From Massilia sp. IC2-477 (GTDB lineage Bacteria > Pseudomonadota > Gammaproteobacteria > Burkholderiales > Burkholderiaceae_D): a stretch of 64,000 nt of DNA. The notes beneath the pieces were generated by a model. It searched no databases and had not been told where the DNA came from. It worked only from the letters and a program-made list of their open reading frames with translations. Below are positions 17,474 to 26,180 of this stretch, one piece after another. Both the position numbers and the translations under genes were made by a program. Every line of letters begins with the position of its first letter. Positions within the stretch are counted from its first letter, which is position 1. Location: NCBI RefSeq assembly GCF_020707265.1, contig NZ_JAJFEQ010000003.1, positions 186,001-250,000 of the forward strand. Direction: 5' to 3'.

Positions 17474-17835
17474 AGACCCTGACTGCAACCACCCTGGCAG
17501 CCCTGATGCTGGCCTCCCTCGCTTCCCATGGCGCCGGCGCCCAGGCGCTGCTCGATCCGACCCGCCCCCCGGCTTCGCTGGGCGCGCGTCTGGATGGCGT
17601 CGCCGCCGGCGATGGCCAGCCGCGCCTGCAGTCGGTGCTGATCGGCCGCGGCGGACGTCAGGTCGCCGTGATCGACGGCGAGATGGTGCGCGTGGGCGAC
17701 AGCTACAAGGGCGCGCGCGTGGCGCGCATGACCCAGACCGCGGTCGAGCTGGTGCGCGGCAGCGAGCGCCAGGTACTGCGCCTCGAGCCAGCGGCCGCCG
17801 AGTCGCCGGACCGCGGCATCACGCCTGCCAACTGA
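17470..17835 (+). CDS. mshK: MSHA biogenesis protein MshK (PilP-like)
   Basis: A 121-residue exported protein that starts with GTG overlapping the mshJ stop codon. The signal peptide runs to about residue 24 (SHGAGAQA), then LLDPTRPP, the short conserved motif at the mature N terminus of MshK, and a small beta-rich domain (LQSVLIGRGGRQVAVIDGEMVRVGD) like the PilP/GspC homology region that contacts the secretin. It is followed 19 bases later by mshL. The short length is normal for MshK. Confidence 0.85.
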   Translation: MKTLTATTLAALMLASLASHGAGAQALLDPTRPPASLGARLDGVAAGDGQPRLQSVLIGRGGRQVAVIDGEMVRVGDSYKGARVARMTQTAVELVRGSERQVLRLEPAAAESPDRGITPAN

Positions 17836-17854
17836 GCGGCCAACCGACGGAGAC

Positions 17855-19642
17855 ATGATGCGCACATCCTTCCTGATTCCCGCCGCGATCGCGTGCCTGC
17901 TGGCCGGCTGCCAGACCGGCGCGCGCCACGACGCCTACGACGCGGTCAAGCGCGAAATGGCCCGCGCCAACAGCCAGCCCGCCGCGGCGGCGCCGCTCGA
18001 CGACGCCGTGGCCAACGCACTGCTGCCGCCCGCCAGCGCACTGGCGACCCAGCTGCCGAAGGCGCGTCCCGCGCTCGAGGAACGCTTTAATGTCAACTTC
18101 AACAACGTTCCGGCGCAGCAGTTCTTCCGCTCGATCGTGGCCGGCACCCGCTACAACATGCTGGTGCATCCGGACGTCAGCGGCAGCATCAGCGCCAACC
18201 TGAAGGACGTCACGCTGCAGGAAACCCTGGAAGCAGTGAAGGAGATGTACGGCTACGACTACCGCATCGACGGCGCCCGCATCACGATCCGGCCGCTGAC
18301 GATGCAGACCCGGATGTTCCATGTGAACTACCTGACGGCGCTGCGCCGCGGCAGCTCGAACCTGCGGGTGAACTCGACCTCGGTGGGCGATGTCGGCAGC
18401 AACAACGGCAACAACCAGAACGGCGGCCAGAACGGGCAGAGCCCGCAAGGCAACGGCGGCAGCGACAGCAACCAGTTCGGCGGGGGCGGCGCCCAGATCC
18501 AGCGTACCGACGTGTCGACGACGTCGGTGAACGACTTCTGGGCCGACCTCAAGGCCGCGGTCGAGGCGATGGTCGGCTCGAAAGAGGGCGGCCGCAGCGT
18601 GGTGATCAGTCCGCAGTCGGGTGTGGTCGTGATCCGCGCCATGCCGGACGAGCTGCGCAACGTCGACATGTACCTGAAGGCGACCCAGCTGTCGGTGGAC
18701 CGCCAGGTGATCCTGGAGGCCAAGATCCTCGAGGTCGAGCTGAACGACAGCTTCCAGAGCGGCATCAACTGGGCCTCGTTCGCCTCCTTCCGCGGTTCGC
18801 ACGCCAACCGCGTCTCGGGCGGCTTGATCTCGCCGGGCGCCAACCTGGCGCCGCTGCCCTATAACGGCGGACAGCCGCCTGTCATCACCAACGGCAACGG
18901 CCTGAATGCGAGCACCGGCTTCTCGTTGTCGCAGGCGGCCAACGCGGCGGGATCGCTGTTCGGCTTCGCCTTCCAGACCAATAATTTCGCGGCGCTGATC
19001 TCCTTCCTGGAGTCGCAGGGCACCGTGCATGTCCTGTCCAGCCCGCGCGTAGCGGCAATGAACAACCAGAAGGCCGTGCTGAAGATCGGCACCGACGAGT
19101 TCTACGTCACCGGCGTCACCACCACGACCGACAGCACCGCGGCCGGCAGTTCGACCACGCCGAGCGTCACGCTGCAGCCCTTCTTCTCGGGCGTGGTGCT
19201 GGACGTGACGCCGCAGATCGACGACAAGGGCAACATCCTTCTGCATGTGCACCCCTCGGTCAGCCAGGTTACCACCGTCAACAAGGGCGTGAACCTGGGC
19301 AGCGCCGGTACCCTGAACCTGCCGCTCGCCGCCTCGTCGACGAGTGAACTGGACAGCATCGTGCGCGGCCAGAATGGCCGGGTGGTCGCCATCGGCGGCC
19401 TGATGCGCCAGGCCTCGACCGGGGACACCGACCAGCTGCCGGGCGCCGACAAGCTGCCGGTGCTGGGCGCGCTGTTCCGCAACAAGAACCGGGTCAACCA
19501 GAAGCGCGAGCTGGTGGTGCTGATCAAGCCGACCATTGTCGAAGGCGCCAACGACTGGAGCCAGGACCTGCTCGACACCCAGCGCCGCATCGACAACCTC
19601 GACCCCGCCCAGCAGGGTGTCACGCGGACGGGCGGCCGGTAA
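17855..19642 (+). CDS. mshL: MSHA outer-membrane secretin MshL
   Basis: A 595-residue secretin that forms the outer-membrane pore for the pilus. A lipoprotein signal ends in LLAGC (lipidated C19). The periplasmic secretin/TonB short N domain (about residues 90-150) and N1-like domain precede a Gly/Asn/Gln-rich insertion (about 170-215). The C-terminal secretin beta-barrel follows (about 320-580, with VLSSPRVAAMNNQKAVLKIG and the ending GADKLPVLGALFRNKN). The terminal RELVVLIKPTIV segment is typical. Two ATGs (17855, 17858) are possible starts. It is coupled to mshM (one base shared). Confidence 0.93.
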   Translation: MMRTSFLIPAAIACLLAGCQTGARHDAYDAVKREMARANSQPAAAAPLDDAVANALLPPASALATQLPKARPALEERFNVNFNNVPAQQFFRSIVAGTRYNMLVHPDVSGSISANLKDVTLQETLEAVKEMYGYDYRIDGARITIRPLTMQTRMFHVNYLTALRRGSSNLRVNSTSVGDVGSNNGNNQNGGQNGQSPQGNGGSDSNQFGGGGAQIQRTDVSTTSVNDFWADLKAAVEAMVGSKEGGRSVVISPQSGVVVIRAMPDELRNVDMYLKATQLSVDRQVILEAKILEVELNDSFQSGINWASFASFRGSHANRVSGGLISPGANLAPLPYNGGQPPVITNGNGLNASTGFSLSQAANAAGSLFGFAFQTNNFAALISFLESQGTVHVLSSPRVAAMNNQKAVLKIGTDEFYVTGVTTTTDSTAAGSSTTPSVTLQPFFSGVVLDVTPQIDDKGNILLHVHPSVSQVTTVNKGVNLGSAGTLNLPLAASSTSELDSIVRGQNGRVVAIGGLMRQASTGDTDQLPGADKLPVLGALFRNKNRVNQKRELVVLIKPTIVEGANDWSQDLLDTQRRIDNLDPAQQGVTRTGGR

Positions 19643-20532
19643 TGTACGCCCCACACTTCGGCCTGCGCGAGCTGCCGTTCGGGATCACCCCGGACACCAG
19701 CTTCTTCTTCGGCAGCCCGGGCTCGCAGGAAGCGCTCAACACGCTGCTGGTGGCCGCGCGCAGCGGCGAAGGCTTCATCAAGATCACGGGCGAGGTCGGG
19801 ACCGGCAAGACCCTGCTGTGCCGCAAGTTCATGGCCACGCTGGGCGAGGGCTTCGTCACCGCCTACATCCCGAACCCCTACCTGGAGCCGCGCACCCTGA
19901 TGCTGGCGCTCGCGGACGAGCTGGAGATCGTGCTCGAACGCGACGTCGACCAGCACCAGCTGCTCAAGGCCATCAACCTGCGCCTGCTCGAGCTGGCGGG
20001 GCAGGGGCTGCAGGTGGTCCTGTGCCTGGACGAGGCGCAGGCCATTCCCGTGGAAAGCCTGGAGGCGCTGCGCCTGCTCACCAACCTCGAGACTGAGAAG
20101 AGAAAGCTGCTGCAGATCGTCCTGTTCGGCCAGCCGGAGCTGAACCGCAAACTGGAGCTGGAGCAGATCCGCCAGCTGGCCCAGCGCATCACCTTCCACT
20201 ACCATCTCGGGCCGCTCTCGCGTGACGACCTAGATTATTATGTGGCGCACCGCCTGCGCGTGGCCGGCTTCACCGGCGCGCGCCTGTTCACGCGCCCTGC
20301 GATCCGGCGCCTGTACAAGGCCAGCGGCGGCGTGCCGCGCCTGGTGAACATCCTGTCGCACAAGGCGCTGATGCTGGCCTATGGCCAGGGCAAGCAGCAG
20401 GTCGGCAGCGCGCACGTGCTCACCGCGGCGCTCGACACCGTGGGCGCCAAACGCCGCTACTGGCCGGGCCTGGCCGTCGGCGGTGTTCTGGCCGGCGCCG
20501 TGGCCGGCATTGCATGGGCGTTGGTACGATGA
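19642..20532 (+). CDS. mshM: MSHA biogenesis ATPase MshM (ExeA/GspA-like AAA)
   Basis: A 296-residue AAA+ ATPase. Walker A is GEVGTGKT near residues 52-59 and Walker B is VVLCLDEAQAI. The N terminus YAPHFGLRELPFGITPDTSFFF is the classic ExeA/MshM opening. A C-terminal transmembrane helix (about residues 275-294, WPGLAVGGVLAGAVAGIAW) anchors it in the membrane. These proteins help localise or assemble the secretin through peptidoglycan. It overlaps mshL by one base and mshN by four bases. Confidence 0.92.
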   Translation: MYAPHFGLRELPFGITPDTSFFFGSPGSQEALNTLLVAARSGEGFIKITGEVGTGKTLLCRKFMATLGEGFVTAYIPNPYLEPRTLMLALADELEIVLERDVDQHQLLKAINLRLLELAGQGLQVVLCLDEAQAIPVESLEALRLLTNLETEKRKLLQIVLFGQPELNRKLELEQIRQLAQRITFHYHLGPLSRDDLDYYVAHRLRVAGFTGARLFTRPAIRRLYKASGGVPRLVNILSHKALMLAYGQGKQQVGSAHVLTAALDTVGAKRRYWPGLAVGGVLAGAVAGIAWALVR

Positions 20533-21599
20533 GTTTGATTAACAAGATGCTGCAGGACCTGGACGCCCGCGGCGGCCAGCCCGGGCCGGCCGCGGTGTCG
20601 CCCGAGATCAGGCCGGTACAGGCGCCCGAGCGCAGCTTCCCCTGGTTGCGCGTGGCGCTGCTGGGCGGCCTGGCCGTGGTGCTGGGTGGGTCCGGCTACC
20701 TGGCCTGGCGCATCCAGCAGACCACCGCGGTCGAGGTGCCGGTGGCAGCGGCGCCCGTGAGTGCGCCTGCGCCTGCGGCGGCCCCCGTAGCGGTGCAGCC
20801 GGTACTGGCCGAAGCCGCACCGGCACCGGAGCCGATACAGGAGCCGGCGCAAGCGCAAGCCGAGCCTGCGCCGGCGCCGCCCATCCCGGTCGAACCGAAG
20901 AAGGCCGAGCCTCCTGTGAAGAAGGAAGCAGCGGCGCCGAAGCCGGTCGCAGCACGGCCGGAACCGGCGAAGCCAAAAGCCGCCACGCCGCCGAAAACCA
21001 CACCCGCTGCTGCGGCAGGGCGCGTGGAGACGACGGCGCAGCGCGCCGAGAATGCCTACCGGCGCGGGCTCGCCAGCCTGGAAGACGGCCGCGTCACCGA
21101 AGCCATGGGACACCTTCAGTCGGCATTGCGCGCCGACCCGCGCCACGAGGCCGCGCGCCAGACCCTGGTGTCGCTGCTGATCGAGGCCAGGCGCCCGGAC
21201 GAGGCGATCCGCCAGCTGGGCGCCGCCCTGGCGCTCGATCCGCGCCAGCCGGCGATGGCCATGCTGCTGGCACGCCTGCAGCTCGAGCGCGGCAGTCCGG
21301 GCATCGACACCCTGATGCGCACCTTGCCCTATGCATCGGGCAGCGGCGAATACCGCGCTTTCCTGGCCGGCGCACTGCAGCGCGAGCAGCGCCATCGCGA
21401 GGCGGTCGAGCATTACACGGCCGCGCTGCGCACCGCGCCGCAGAATGGCGTGTGGTGGATGGGGCTGGGGATTTCGCTGCAGGCGGAGAAGCGCCATGCC
21501 GAGGCGGCGGATGCCTACCAGAAGGCGCAGGCCAGCGGGACGCTGTCGGCGGAGCTGCAGGGGTTTGTCGAGCGTAAGCTCAAGCAGCTCGCCCGCTAA
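20529..21599 (+). CDS. mshN: MSHA biogenesis TPR protein MshN
   Basis: A 356-residue protein that opens with the diagnostic MSLINKMLQDLDARGG, so the start at 20529 (overlapping the mshM stop) is secure. One transmembrane helix follows (about residues 40-62), then a long Ala/Pro/Glu/Lys-rich periplasmic linker (about 70-170) and a C-terminal array of about five TPR units (170-350). It is thought to scaffold MSHA assembly. It is the last gene of the cluster; the repeat element at 21601 begins two bases after its stop. Confidence 0.9.
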   Translation: MSLINKMLQDLDARGGQPGPAAVSPEIRPVQAPERSFPWLRVALLGGLAVVLGGSGYLAWRIQQTTAVEVPVAAAPVSAPAPAAAPVAVQPVLAEAAPAPEPIQEPAQAQAEPAPAPPIPVEPKKAEPPVKKEAAAPKPVAARPEPAKPKAATPPKTTPAAAAGRVETTAQRAENAYRRGLASLEDGRVTEAMGHLQSALRADPRHEAARQTLVSLLIEARRPDEAIRQLGAALALDPRQPAMAMLLARLQLERGSPGIDTLMRTLPYASGSGEYRAFLAGALQREQRHREAVEHYTAALRTAPQNGVWWMGLGISLQAEKRHAEAADAYQKAQASGTLSAELQGFVERKLKQLAR

Positions 21600-21600
21600 C

Positions 21601-21733
21601 CGTAGGGTGGGCGGCTCGTAATTCGGGCCACGGGCCCGAATTACCCCACGCGGTCAGCCACAGCAAGATCTGTTGGTTCGTCCCTTCGTCGTCTAACTAT
21701 CACCGCGTGGGCGGGAGACCCGCCCACCCTACG
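21601..21733. repeat. 133-bp compound palindromic element (MITE/REP-like)
   Basis: It fills the whole gap between two convergent genes. Perfect 14-bp terminal inverted repeats: CGTAGGGTGGGCGG (21601-21614) and CCGCCCACCCTACG (21720-21733). Inside is an 11-bp-stem hairpin TAATTCGGGCC/GGCCCGAATTA (21619-21643, loop ACG). An inner inverted pair CCCACGCGGT (21645-21654) / ACCGCGTGGG (21702-21711) and a right-end hairpin GTGGGCGGG/CCCGCCCAC (21707-21727) complete the nesting. No ORF is present. It probably also terminates transcription in both directions. Confidence 0.75.
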
Positions 21734-21735
21734 GA

Positions 21736-22923
21736 TCACAGGCGGCTCAAGGTTTCAAGGGCCTTCTTCAGCGTCTCATCCTTCTTCGCAAAACAGAAGC
21801 GCACGATCCCCGATTCGGTCGGCTGGCTGTAGAACGCCGACACCGGAATCGCCGCCACCTTCGCTTCCACCGTCAACCACCTGGCGAATTCCGCTTCCGG
21901 CAAATCCGAAATGGCGCCGTAGCGCACGCACTGGAAATAGGTGCCGCTTGATTCCAGCAGTTCGAAGCGCGAAGCCGCCAGGCCGTCGCGGAACAGGTCG
22001 CGCTTCTTCTGGTAGAAAGCCGGCAGCTCCAGGTAGGGCGTCGGGTCCTGCATGTAGCCGGCGATCCCGTGCTGCATCGGGGTGTTCACGCTGAACACGT
22101 TGTACTGGTGGACCTTGCGGAACTCGACCATGAGCGGGGCTGGTGCGGCCACGTAGCCGACCTTCCAGCCGGTGACGTGGTAGGTCTTGCCGAAGCTCGA
22201 AACGACAAATGCGCGCTCGGCCAGCACTGGGTGGCGCGACACCGAGGCGTGCTGTTCGCCGTCGTACACCATGTGCTCGTACACCTCGTCGGACAGGATC
22301 AGGATGTCGCTGCCGGCGACGATCCCGGCCAGCGCTTCCAGGTCGGGCATGCGCAAGATCGAGCCGGTCGGGTTGTGCGGCGTGTTCACGACGATCATGC
22401 GGGTGCGCGGCGTCACCGCGCTGGCGACGCGATCCCAGGGCACGCTGTAGCCCTGCTGCTCGACCTGCATCGCCACCGGCACCGCGACGGCGCCGGCCAG
22501 CGCGATCGCGGGCAGGTAGCAGTCGTAGGCCGGCTCGATGACGATCACTTCATCGCCCGGATGCACGCTGCACAGGATGGCGGTCATGATGGCCTGCGAG
22601 GCGCCGGAGGTGACCGTGATCTCGCTGCCCGGGTGGTAGGCGCGGCCATACAGGGCCTCGACCTTGGCGGCAATCGCTTCGCGCAGGGCCGGCACGCCGG
22701 TCATGAAGGGGTACTGGTTGTGACCGGCGCGCATGGCCTCGTTGACGAGGTCGATGAGCTTCGGGTCGCAGCCGAAGTCGGGAAAGCCCTGGCCCAGGTT
22801 GACGGCCCCGTGTTCGAGGGCGAGCTGCGACATCTGGGTGAAGACGGTAGTGCCCACGGCGGGCAGGCGGGTGCGCAAAACGGGAACGGTCATAGTGGCA
22901 GGCTGTGGATGCAATGGGTTCAT
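21736..22923 (-). CDS. PLP-dependent class I/II aminotransferase (methionine aminotransferase type)
   Basis: A 395-residue fold-type I aminotransferase. Signatures seen are NLGQGFPDF, the NTPHNPTGSI substrate-cofactor segment, DEVYEHMVYDG, and the PLP lysine in SSFGKTYHVTGWKVGY. The last segment is typical of YbdL/methionine (kynurenine-oxoglutarate-like) aminotransferases, which convert methionine or other amino acids to 2-oxo acids. The start at 22923 overlaps the stop of the upstream PIN gene by four bases (ATGA). A second in-frame ATG at 22893 is also possible, and neither has a strong Shine-Dalgarno. Exact substrate uncertain. Confidence 0.9.
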   Translation of the reverse strand: MNPLHPQPATMTVPVLRTRLPAVGTTVFTQMSQLALEHGAVNLGQGFPDFGCDPKLIDLVNEAMRAGHNQYPFMTGVPALREAIAAKVEALYGRAYHPGSEITVTSGASQAIMTAILCSVHPGDEVIVIEPAYDCYLPAIALAGAVAVPVAMQVEQQGYSVPWDRVASAVTPRTRMIVVNTPHNPTGSILRMPDLEALAGIVAGSDILILSDEVYEHMVYDGEQHASVSRHPVLAERAFVVSSFGKTYHVTGWKVGYVAAPAPLMVEFRKVHQYNVFSVNTPMQHGIAGYMQDPTPYLELPAFYQKKRDLFRDGLAASRFELLESSGTYFQCVRYGAISDLPEAEFARWLTVEAKVAAIPVSAFYSQPTESGIVRFCFAKKDETLKKALETLSRL

Positions 22924-23375
22924 TCTAGCGCGGCGGCGAGTCTGGCCTTGAGCCAGGCCTCGGGCACCATGATTTTAAACAGGCCTTCGCGCGCAGTGCG
23001 GCGGGCCAGCTTGAGCAGGGCCTTGTCCTTGGTAATCAAGACCTCGGCCTCGGCGTCGCGTGCGATTTCGAGGAATTTCTGGTCGTCGCGGTCCGTGCAC
23101 ACCGGCAGGCGCACGTGTTTCGCGCTTGGCGCAATGACGCGCAGCAGGGCGTCGAAGCGGGCGATGGCCTGCTCGCGCGAACCCTCGTCGAGCGGCAGGT
23201 GCGGGTACTTCAGCACCGCCAGGTATTCGTCGCGGCAGTCGGCGCGGGTGACGGCCACCCGTTCGCCCGATTCCAGCGCTTCCAGCAGCGGCGCCCAGCG
23301 CGGGTCGTGGAAGACGAACAGGTCGAGGCAGACATTGGTGTCGATGACGATGGGTTTTTGTGGAACGAGTATCAT
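22920..23375 (-). CDS. PIN-domain protein, putative toxin-like RNase (COG1569 type)
   Basis: A 151-residue PIN domain. The acidic residues fit the metal-dependent nuclease site: D in [10 protein letters not shown] in [10 protein letters not shown] in [13 protein letters not shown], and D in LITKDKALL. It resembles the group annotated as putative toxin components of PIN-type toxin-antitoxin systems, yet no antitoxin-sized gene lies beside it. Instead its stop overlaps the aminotransferase start, and yaaA is divergent only 35 bp away. It may be a solitary RNase rather than an active toxin. Confidence 0.85.
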   Translation of the reverse strand: MILVPQKPIVIDTNVCLDLFVFHDPRWAPLLEALESGERVAVTRADCRDEYLAVLKYPHLPLDEGSREQAIARFDALLRVIAPSAKHVRLPVCTDRDDQKFLEIARDAEAEVLITKDKALLKLARRTAREGLFKIMVPEAWLKARLAAALE

Positions 23376-23410
23376 GTGGGAAATTTTTTAATGCAAAGCT
23401 GTTTGAACCG

Positions 23411-24181
23411 ATGCTGATTGTCCTGTCGCCCGCAAAATCCCTCGACCTCGAATCCCCAAGCACCACCAAGGAACATACCACGCCGGATTTCATCCCGCGT
23501 GCCGCCGAACTGATCGACGTACTGCGTACCTATTCTCCGGGCCAGGTCGCCGAGCTGATGGACCTGTCCGACAGCCTGGCCATGCTCAACGTCACGCGCT
23601 ATGCGCACTGGAGCGAAGACCATGCGGAGGCGCGCCAGGCCATCATGTCCTTCAACGGCGATGTGTACGCCGGCCTCGACGCGCGCACGTTGAACGCGAA
23701 GGGAATCGACTACCTGCAGCGCCACCTGCGCATCCTGTCGGGCCTGTACGGCCTGCTGCGCCCGCTGGACCGCATGCATCCCTATCGCCTGGAGATGGGC
23801 ACGCGCCTGAAAAACCCGCGCGGCAACAACCTGTATGCCTTCTGGGGCGACAGCGTCACCGAGGCGCTGAACCGCCAGCTCGCCCAGACGAAGAGCAAGG
23901 CCCTGGTCAACCTGGCGTCGGAAGAGTACTTCAAGTCGGTCAAGCCGAAGCTGCTGGACGTGCCGGTGATCACGCCGGTGTTCGAGGACTGGAAGAACGG
24001 CAAGTACAAGATCATTTCCTTCTTCGCCAAGCGCGCCCGCGGCATGATGGCGCGCTATGCGGCCGAGCACGGCGTCAAGAACCCGGAACGACTGAAGGAC
24101 TTCGACGTCGACGGCTATGCCTTCGACGCCGCCGCGTCGAACGAGCAGGATTGGGTGTTCCGCCGCCGCCAGGAAGCCTGA
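23411..24181 (+). CDS. yaaA: Peroxide stress protein YaaA (DUF328)
   Basis: A 256-residue protein starting with [16 protein letters not shown], the diagnostic opening of the YaaA/UPF0246 family, which fixes the start at 23411. The family binds DNA and lowers intracellular free iron, protecting against peroxide damage. Conserved segments [19 protein letters not shown] and the basic C-terminal [14 protein letters not shown] are present. It is divergent from the PIN gene and convergent with bamD. Confidence 0.93.
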   Translation: MLIVLSPAKSLDLESPSTTKEHTTPDFIPRAAELIDVLRTYSPGQVAELMDLSDSLAMLNVTRYAHWSEDHAEARQAIMSFNGDVYAGLDARTLNAKGIDYLQRHLRILSGLYGLLRPLDRMHPYRLEMGTRLKNPRGNNLYAFWGDSVTEALNRQLAQTKSKALVNLASEEYFKSVKPKLLDVPVITPVFEDWKNGKYKIISFFAKRARGMMARYAAEHGVKNPERLKDFDVDGYAFDAAASNEQDWVFRRRQEA

Positions 24182-24188
24182 GCGGGCA

Positions 24189-24214
24189 GGGCGGCCGATT
24201 TGCAGCTGCCGCCC
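24189..24214. terminator. Hairpin between convergent yaaA and bamD
   Basis: GGGCGGC (24189-24195) pairs with GCCGCCC (24208-24214) in the 51-bp gap between the two stop codons. No T-tract follows, so termination strength is doubtful. Confidence 0.35.
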
Positions 24215-24232
24215 CGGATCACTTCACCAGAC

Positions 24233-25069
24233 TTACTTGATGGCGTCTGCCGGCGCCGGACGCGGACCCGACTTCGACCAGAAGCGCCACCATGGGGCGT
24301 CGCCCTTGGCGTTCGGGTTGAGGAAAGTGCTGTTCGGATAGTTCAGCACCAGCACGCGCTGGGTGTCGTCCCGCAGCGCCGGCATGCCGAGCTTGTCGTA
24401 GGAGCGCATCATGATGAACAGCGCTTCTTCGCGGGCCGGGGCGTCGGTGTATTCGCGCACGGCGGCCTGGGCACGGTTCAGCGCGGCCAGGAAGGCGCCG
24501 CGGCGGTAGTAGTAGTTCGCCACGTGCACTTCGTACTGGGCCATCGCATTGACCAGGTAGTTCATGCGCGCGATCGAATCCGGCGCATATTTACTGTTCG
24601 GGAACTTGTCGACCAGGACCTTGAAAGCGGCGAAGGCTTCGCGCGTGGCTTTCGGGTCGCGCTCGGTCGGATCCTGCGAATAGATGAAGCTCAGGAAGCC
24701 GAGCTGGTCGTTGAAGTTGATCAGGCCGCGCAGGTAATACATATAGTCGACCTGCGGATGGTTCGGGTGCAGCTTGATGAAACGCTCGACCGCGGCCAGG
24801 GCTTCGGCCTGGTCCTGGGCCTTGTAGTGGGCGTACGCAATTTCCATCTGCGCTTGCGCGGCATAGGTGCCGAATGGGTAGTTCGACTCGAGCCGTTCGA
24901 ACAGCTTGATGGCCGCTTCATAGCTGCCGCTGTTCATCTCATCGCGTGCCTCAGCGTATAATTTCTCCGCTGACCAATTTTTGGTGTCGTCATCCCGCTT
25001 GGGCAAGATGCTGCAGGCGGACAAACCGAAGACGACAGCGACGACCAACACAGACAATTTTTTTTGCAT
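24233..25069 (-). CDS. bamD: Outer membrane assembly lipoprotein BamD
   Basis: A 278-residue lipoprotein of the BAM complex, which inserts beta-barrel proteins into the outer membrane. The start at 25069 gives a normal lipoprotein signal, MQKKLSVLVVAVVFGLSAC, with lipidated C19. Five TPR-like repeats follow (about residues 35-240; e.g. LYAEARDEMNSGSYEAAIKL and ARFIKLHPNHPQVDYMYYL-type helices). The C-terminal tail PWWRFWSKSG is typical of beta-proteobacterial BamD. It is divergent from rluD, the arrangement usual in this group. Confidence 0.94.
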   Translation of the reverse strand: MQKKLSVLVVAVVFGLSACSILPKRDDDTKNWSAEKLYAEARDEMNSGSYEAAIKLFERLESNYPFGTYAAQAQMEIAYAHYKAQDQAEALAAVERFIKLHPNHPQVDYMYYLRGLINFNDQLGFLSFIYSQDPTERDPKATREAFAAFKVLVDKFPNSKYAPDSIARMNYLVNAMAQYEVHVANYYYRRGAFLAALNRAQAAVREYTDAPAREEALFIMMRSYDKLGMPALRDDTQRVLVLNYPNSTFLNPNAKGDAPWWRFWSKSGPRPAPADAIK

Positions 25070-25166
25070 AGCTCTTTGCAAGAAAGTTTTACCTAGATTC
25101 AACGAACGGCTGATTATAGCCGATGGGACTCACGTGATATTAACTCCTGCGCCGAATTCGGCGGAA

Positions 25167-26180
25167 ATGCCTCTCGACTCCGATTTAGACGACGAGCTCG
25201 AGAGCGGGTTCGACCTGACTGCCGGTCCCGACCTGTCCCCGATCACCCTGCAGCTCGATTCCTCCGCCTGCGGCCAGCGCCTCGATAAAGTGATCGCCGG
25301 CCTGGTGCCGCAGTTCTCGCGCAGCCGCCTGCAGCTCTGGTTCGAAGACGGCTTCGTCAAGGTCGACGGCAAGCCGGCGCGCGGCAAGGATACCGCCTAC
25401 GGCGACGAAACCATCGTCATCGAGCCGCAGGCCGCGCCGGAAGACACGGCCTTCGCGCCCGAGCCCATGCTGCTGCCTATCGTCCACGAGGACGACGACA
25501 TCATCGTCATCAACAAGCCGGCCGGCCTGGTCGTGCACCCGGGCGCCGGCAACTGGACCGGCACGCTGCTCAATGGATTGCTGCACCATTGCCCGCAACT
25601 GGTGGGCGTGCCGCGCGCCGGCATCGTGCACCGACTCGACAAGGACACGAGCGGCCTGATGGTGGTCGGCAAGACCCTGGCGGCCCAGACCGACCTGGTG
25701 CGCCAGCTGCAGGCGCGCACCGTCAAGCGCGAGTACTTTGCGCTGGTGTGGGGCACCCCGCAACTGTCCGGCACCATCAATGCATCGATGGGCCGCCACC
25801 CGCGCGACCGCGTCAAGATGGCGGTGTCCACTGGCATGTTCGGCAAGCCGGCGATCACCCATTACAAGCGCGTCGCCGTCGGCAGCCTCGACCGCCGTCC
25901 GGTGAGCCTGGTGCGCTGCAGCCTGGAGACCGGCCGCACCCACCAGATCCGCGTGCACATGCAGCACCTGGGCTTTGCCCTGGTAGGCGACGCGGTCTAC
26001 GGCAAGCAGCATCTGGTGCCGGTATTCCACCGCCAGGCCCTGCAGGCACGCCGCCTCGGCCTGGTCCACCCGGGCACGGGCGAACCCTGCGAGTGGACGG
26101 TGCCGCTGGCGGCCGACTTCGCCGAACTCATCGCCAAGGCCGGCATCGAAGAGCCTGGCGACGACGACAGCGAGGAATGA
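25167..26180 (+). CDS. rluD: 23S rRNA pseudouridine(1911/1915/1917) synthase RluD
   Basis: A 337-residue pseudouridine synthase that modifies helix 69 of 23S rRNA. An N-terminal S4 RNA-binding domain (RLDKVIAGLVPQFSRSRLQLW, about residues 32-90) is followed by the catalytic domain with RLDKDTSGLMVV (catalytic Asp in HRLDKDTSG) and RTHQIRVHM. The start is ambiguous: ATG 25167 is used here, and a GTG at 25134 in the same frame would add 11 residues. The first 25 residues are acidic and poorly conserved. Its stop overlaps the pgeF start region. Confidence 0.93.
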   Translation: MPLDSDLDDELESGFDLTAGPDLSPITLQLDSSACGQRLDKVIAGLVPQFSRSRLQLWFEDGFVKVDGKPARGKDTAYGDETIVIEPQAAPEDTAFAPEPMLLPIVHEDDDIIVINKPAGLVVHPGAGNWTGTLLNGLLHHCPQLVGVPRAGIVHRLDKDTSGLMVVGKTLAAQTDLVRQLQARTVKREYFALVWGTPQLSGTINASMGRHPRDRVKMAVSTGMFGKPAITHYKRVAVGSLDRRPVSLVRCSLETGRTHQIRVHMQHLGFALVGDAVYGKQHLVPVFHRQALQARRLGLVHPGTGEPCEWTVPLAADFAELIAKAGIEEPGDDDSEE

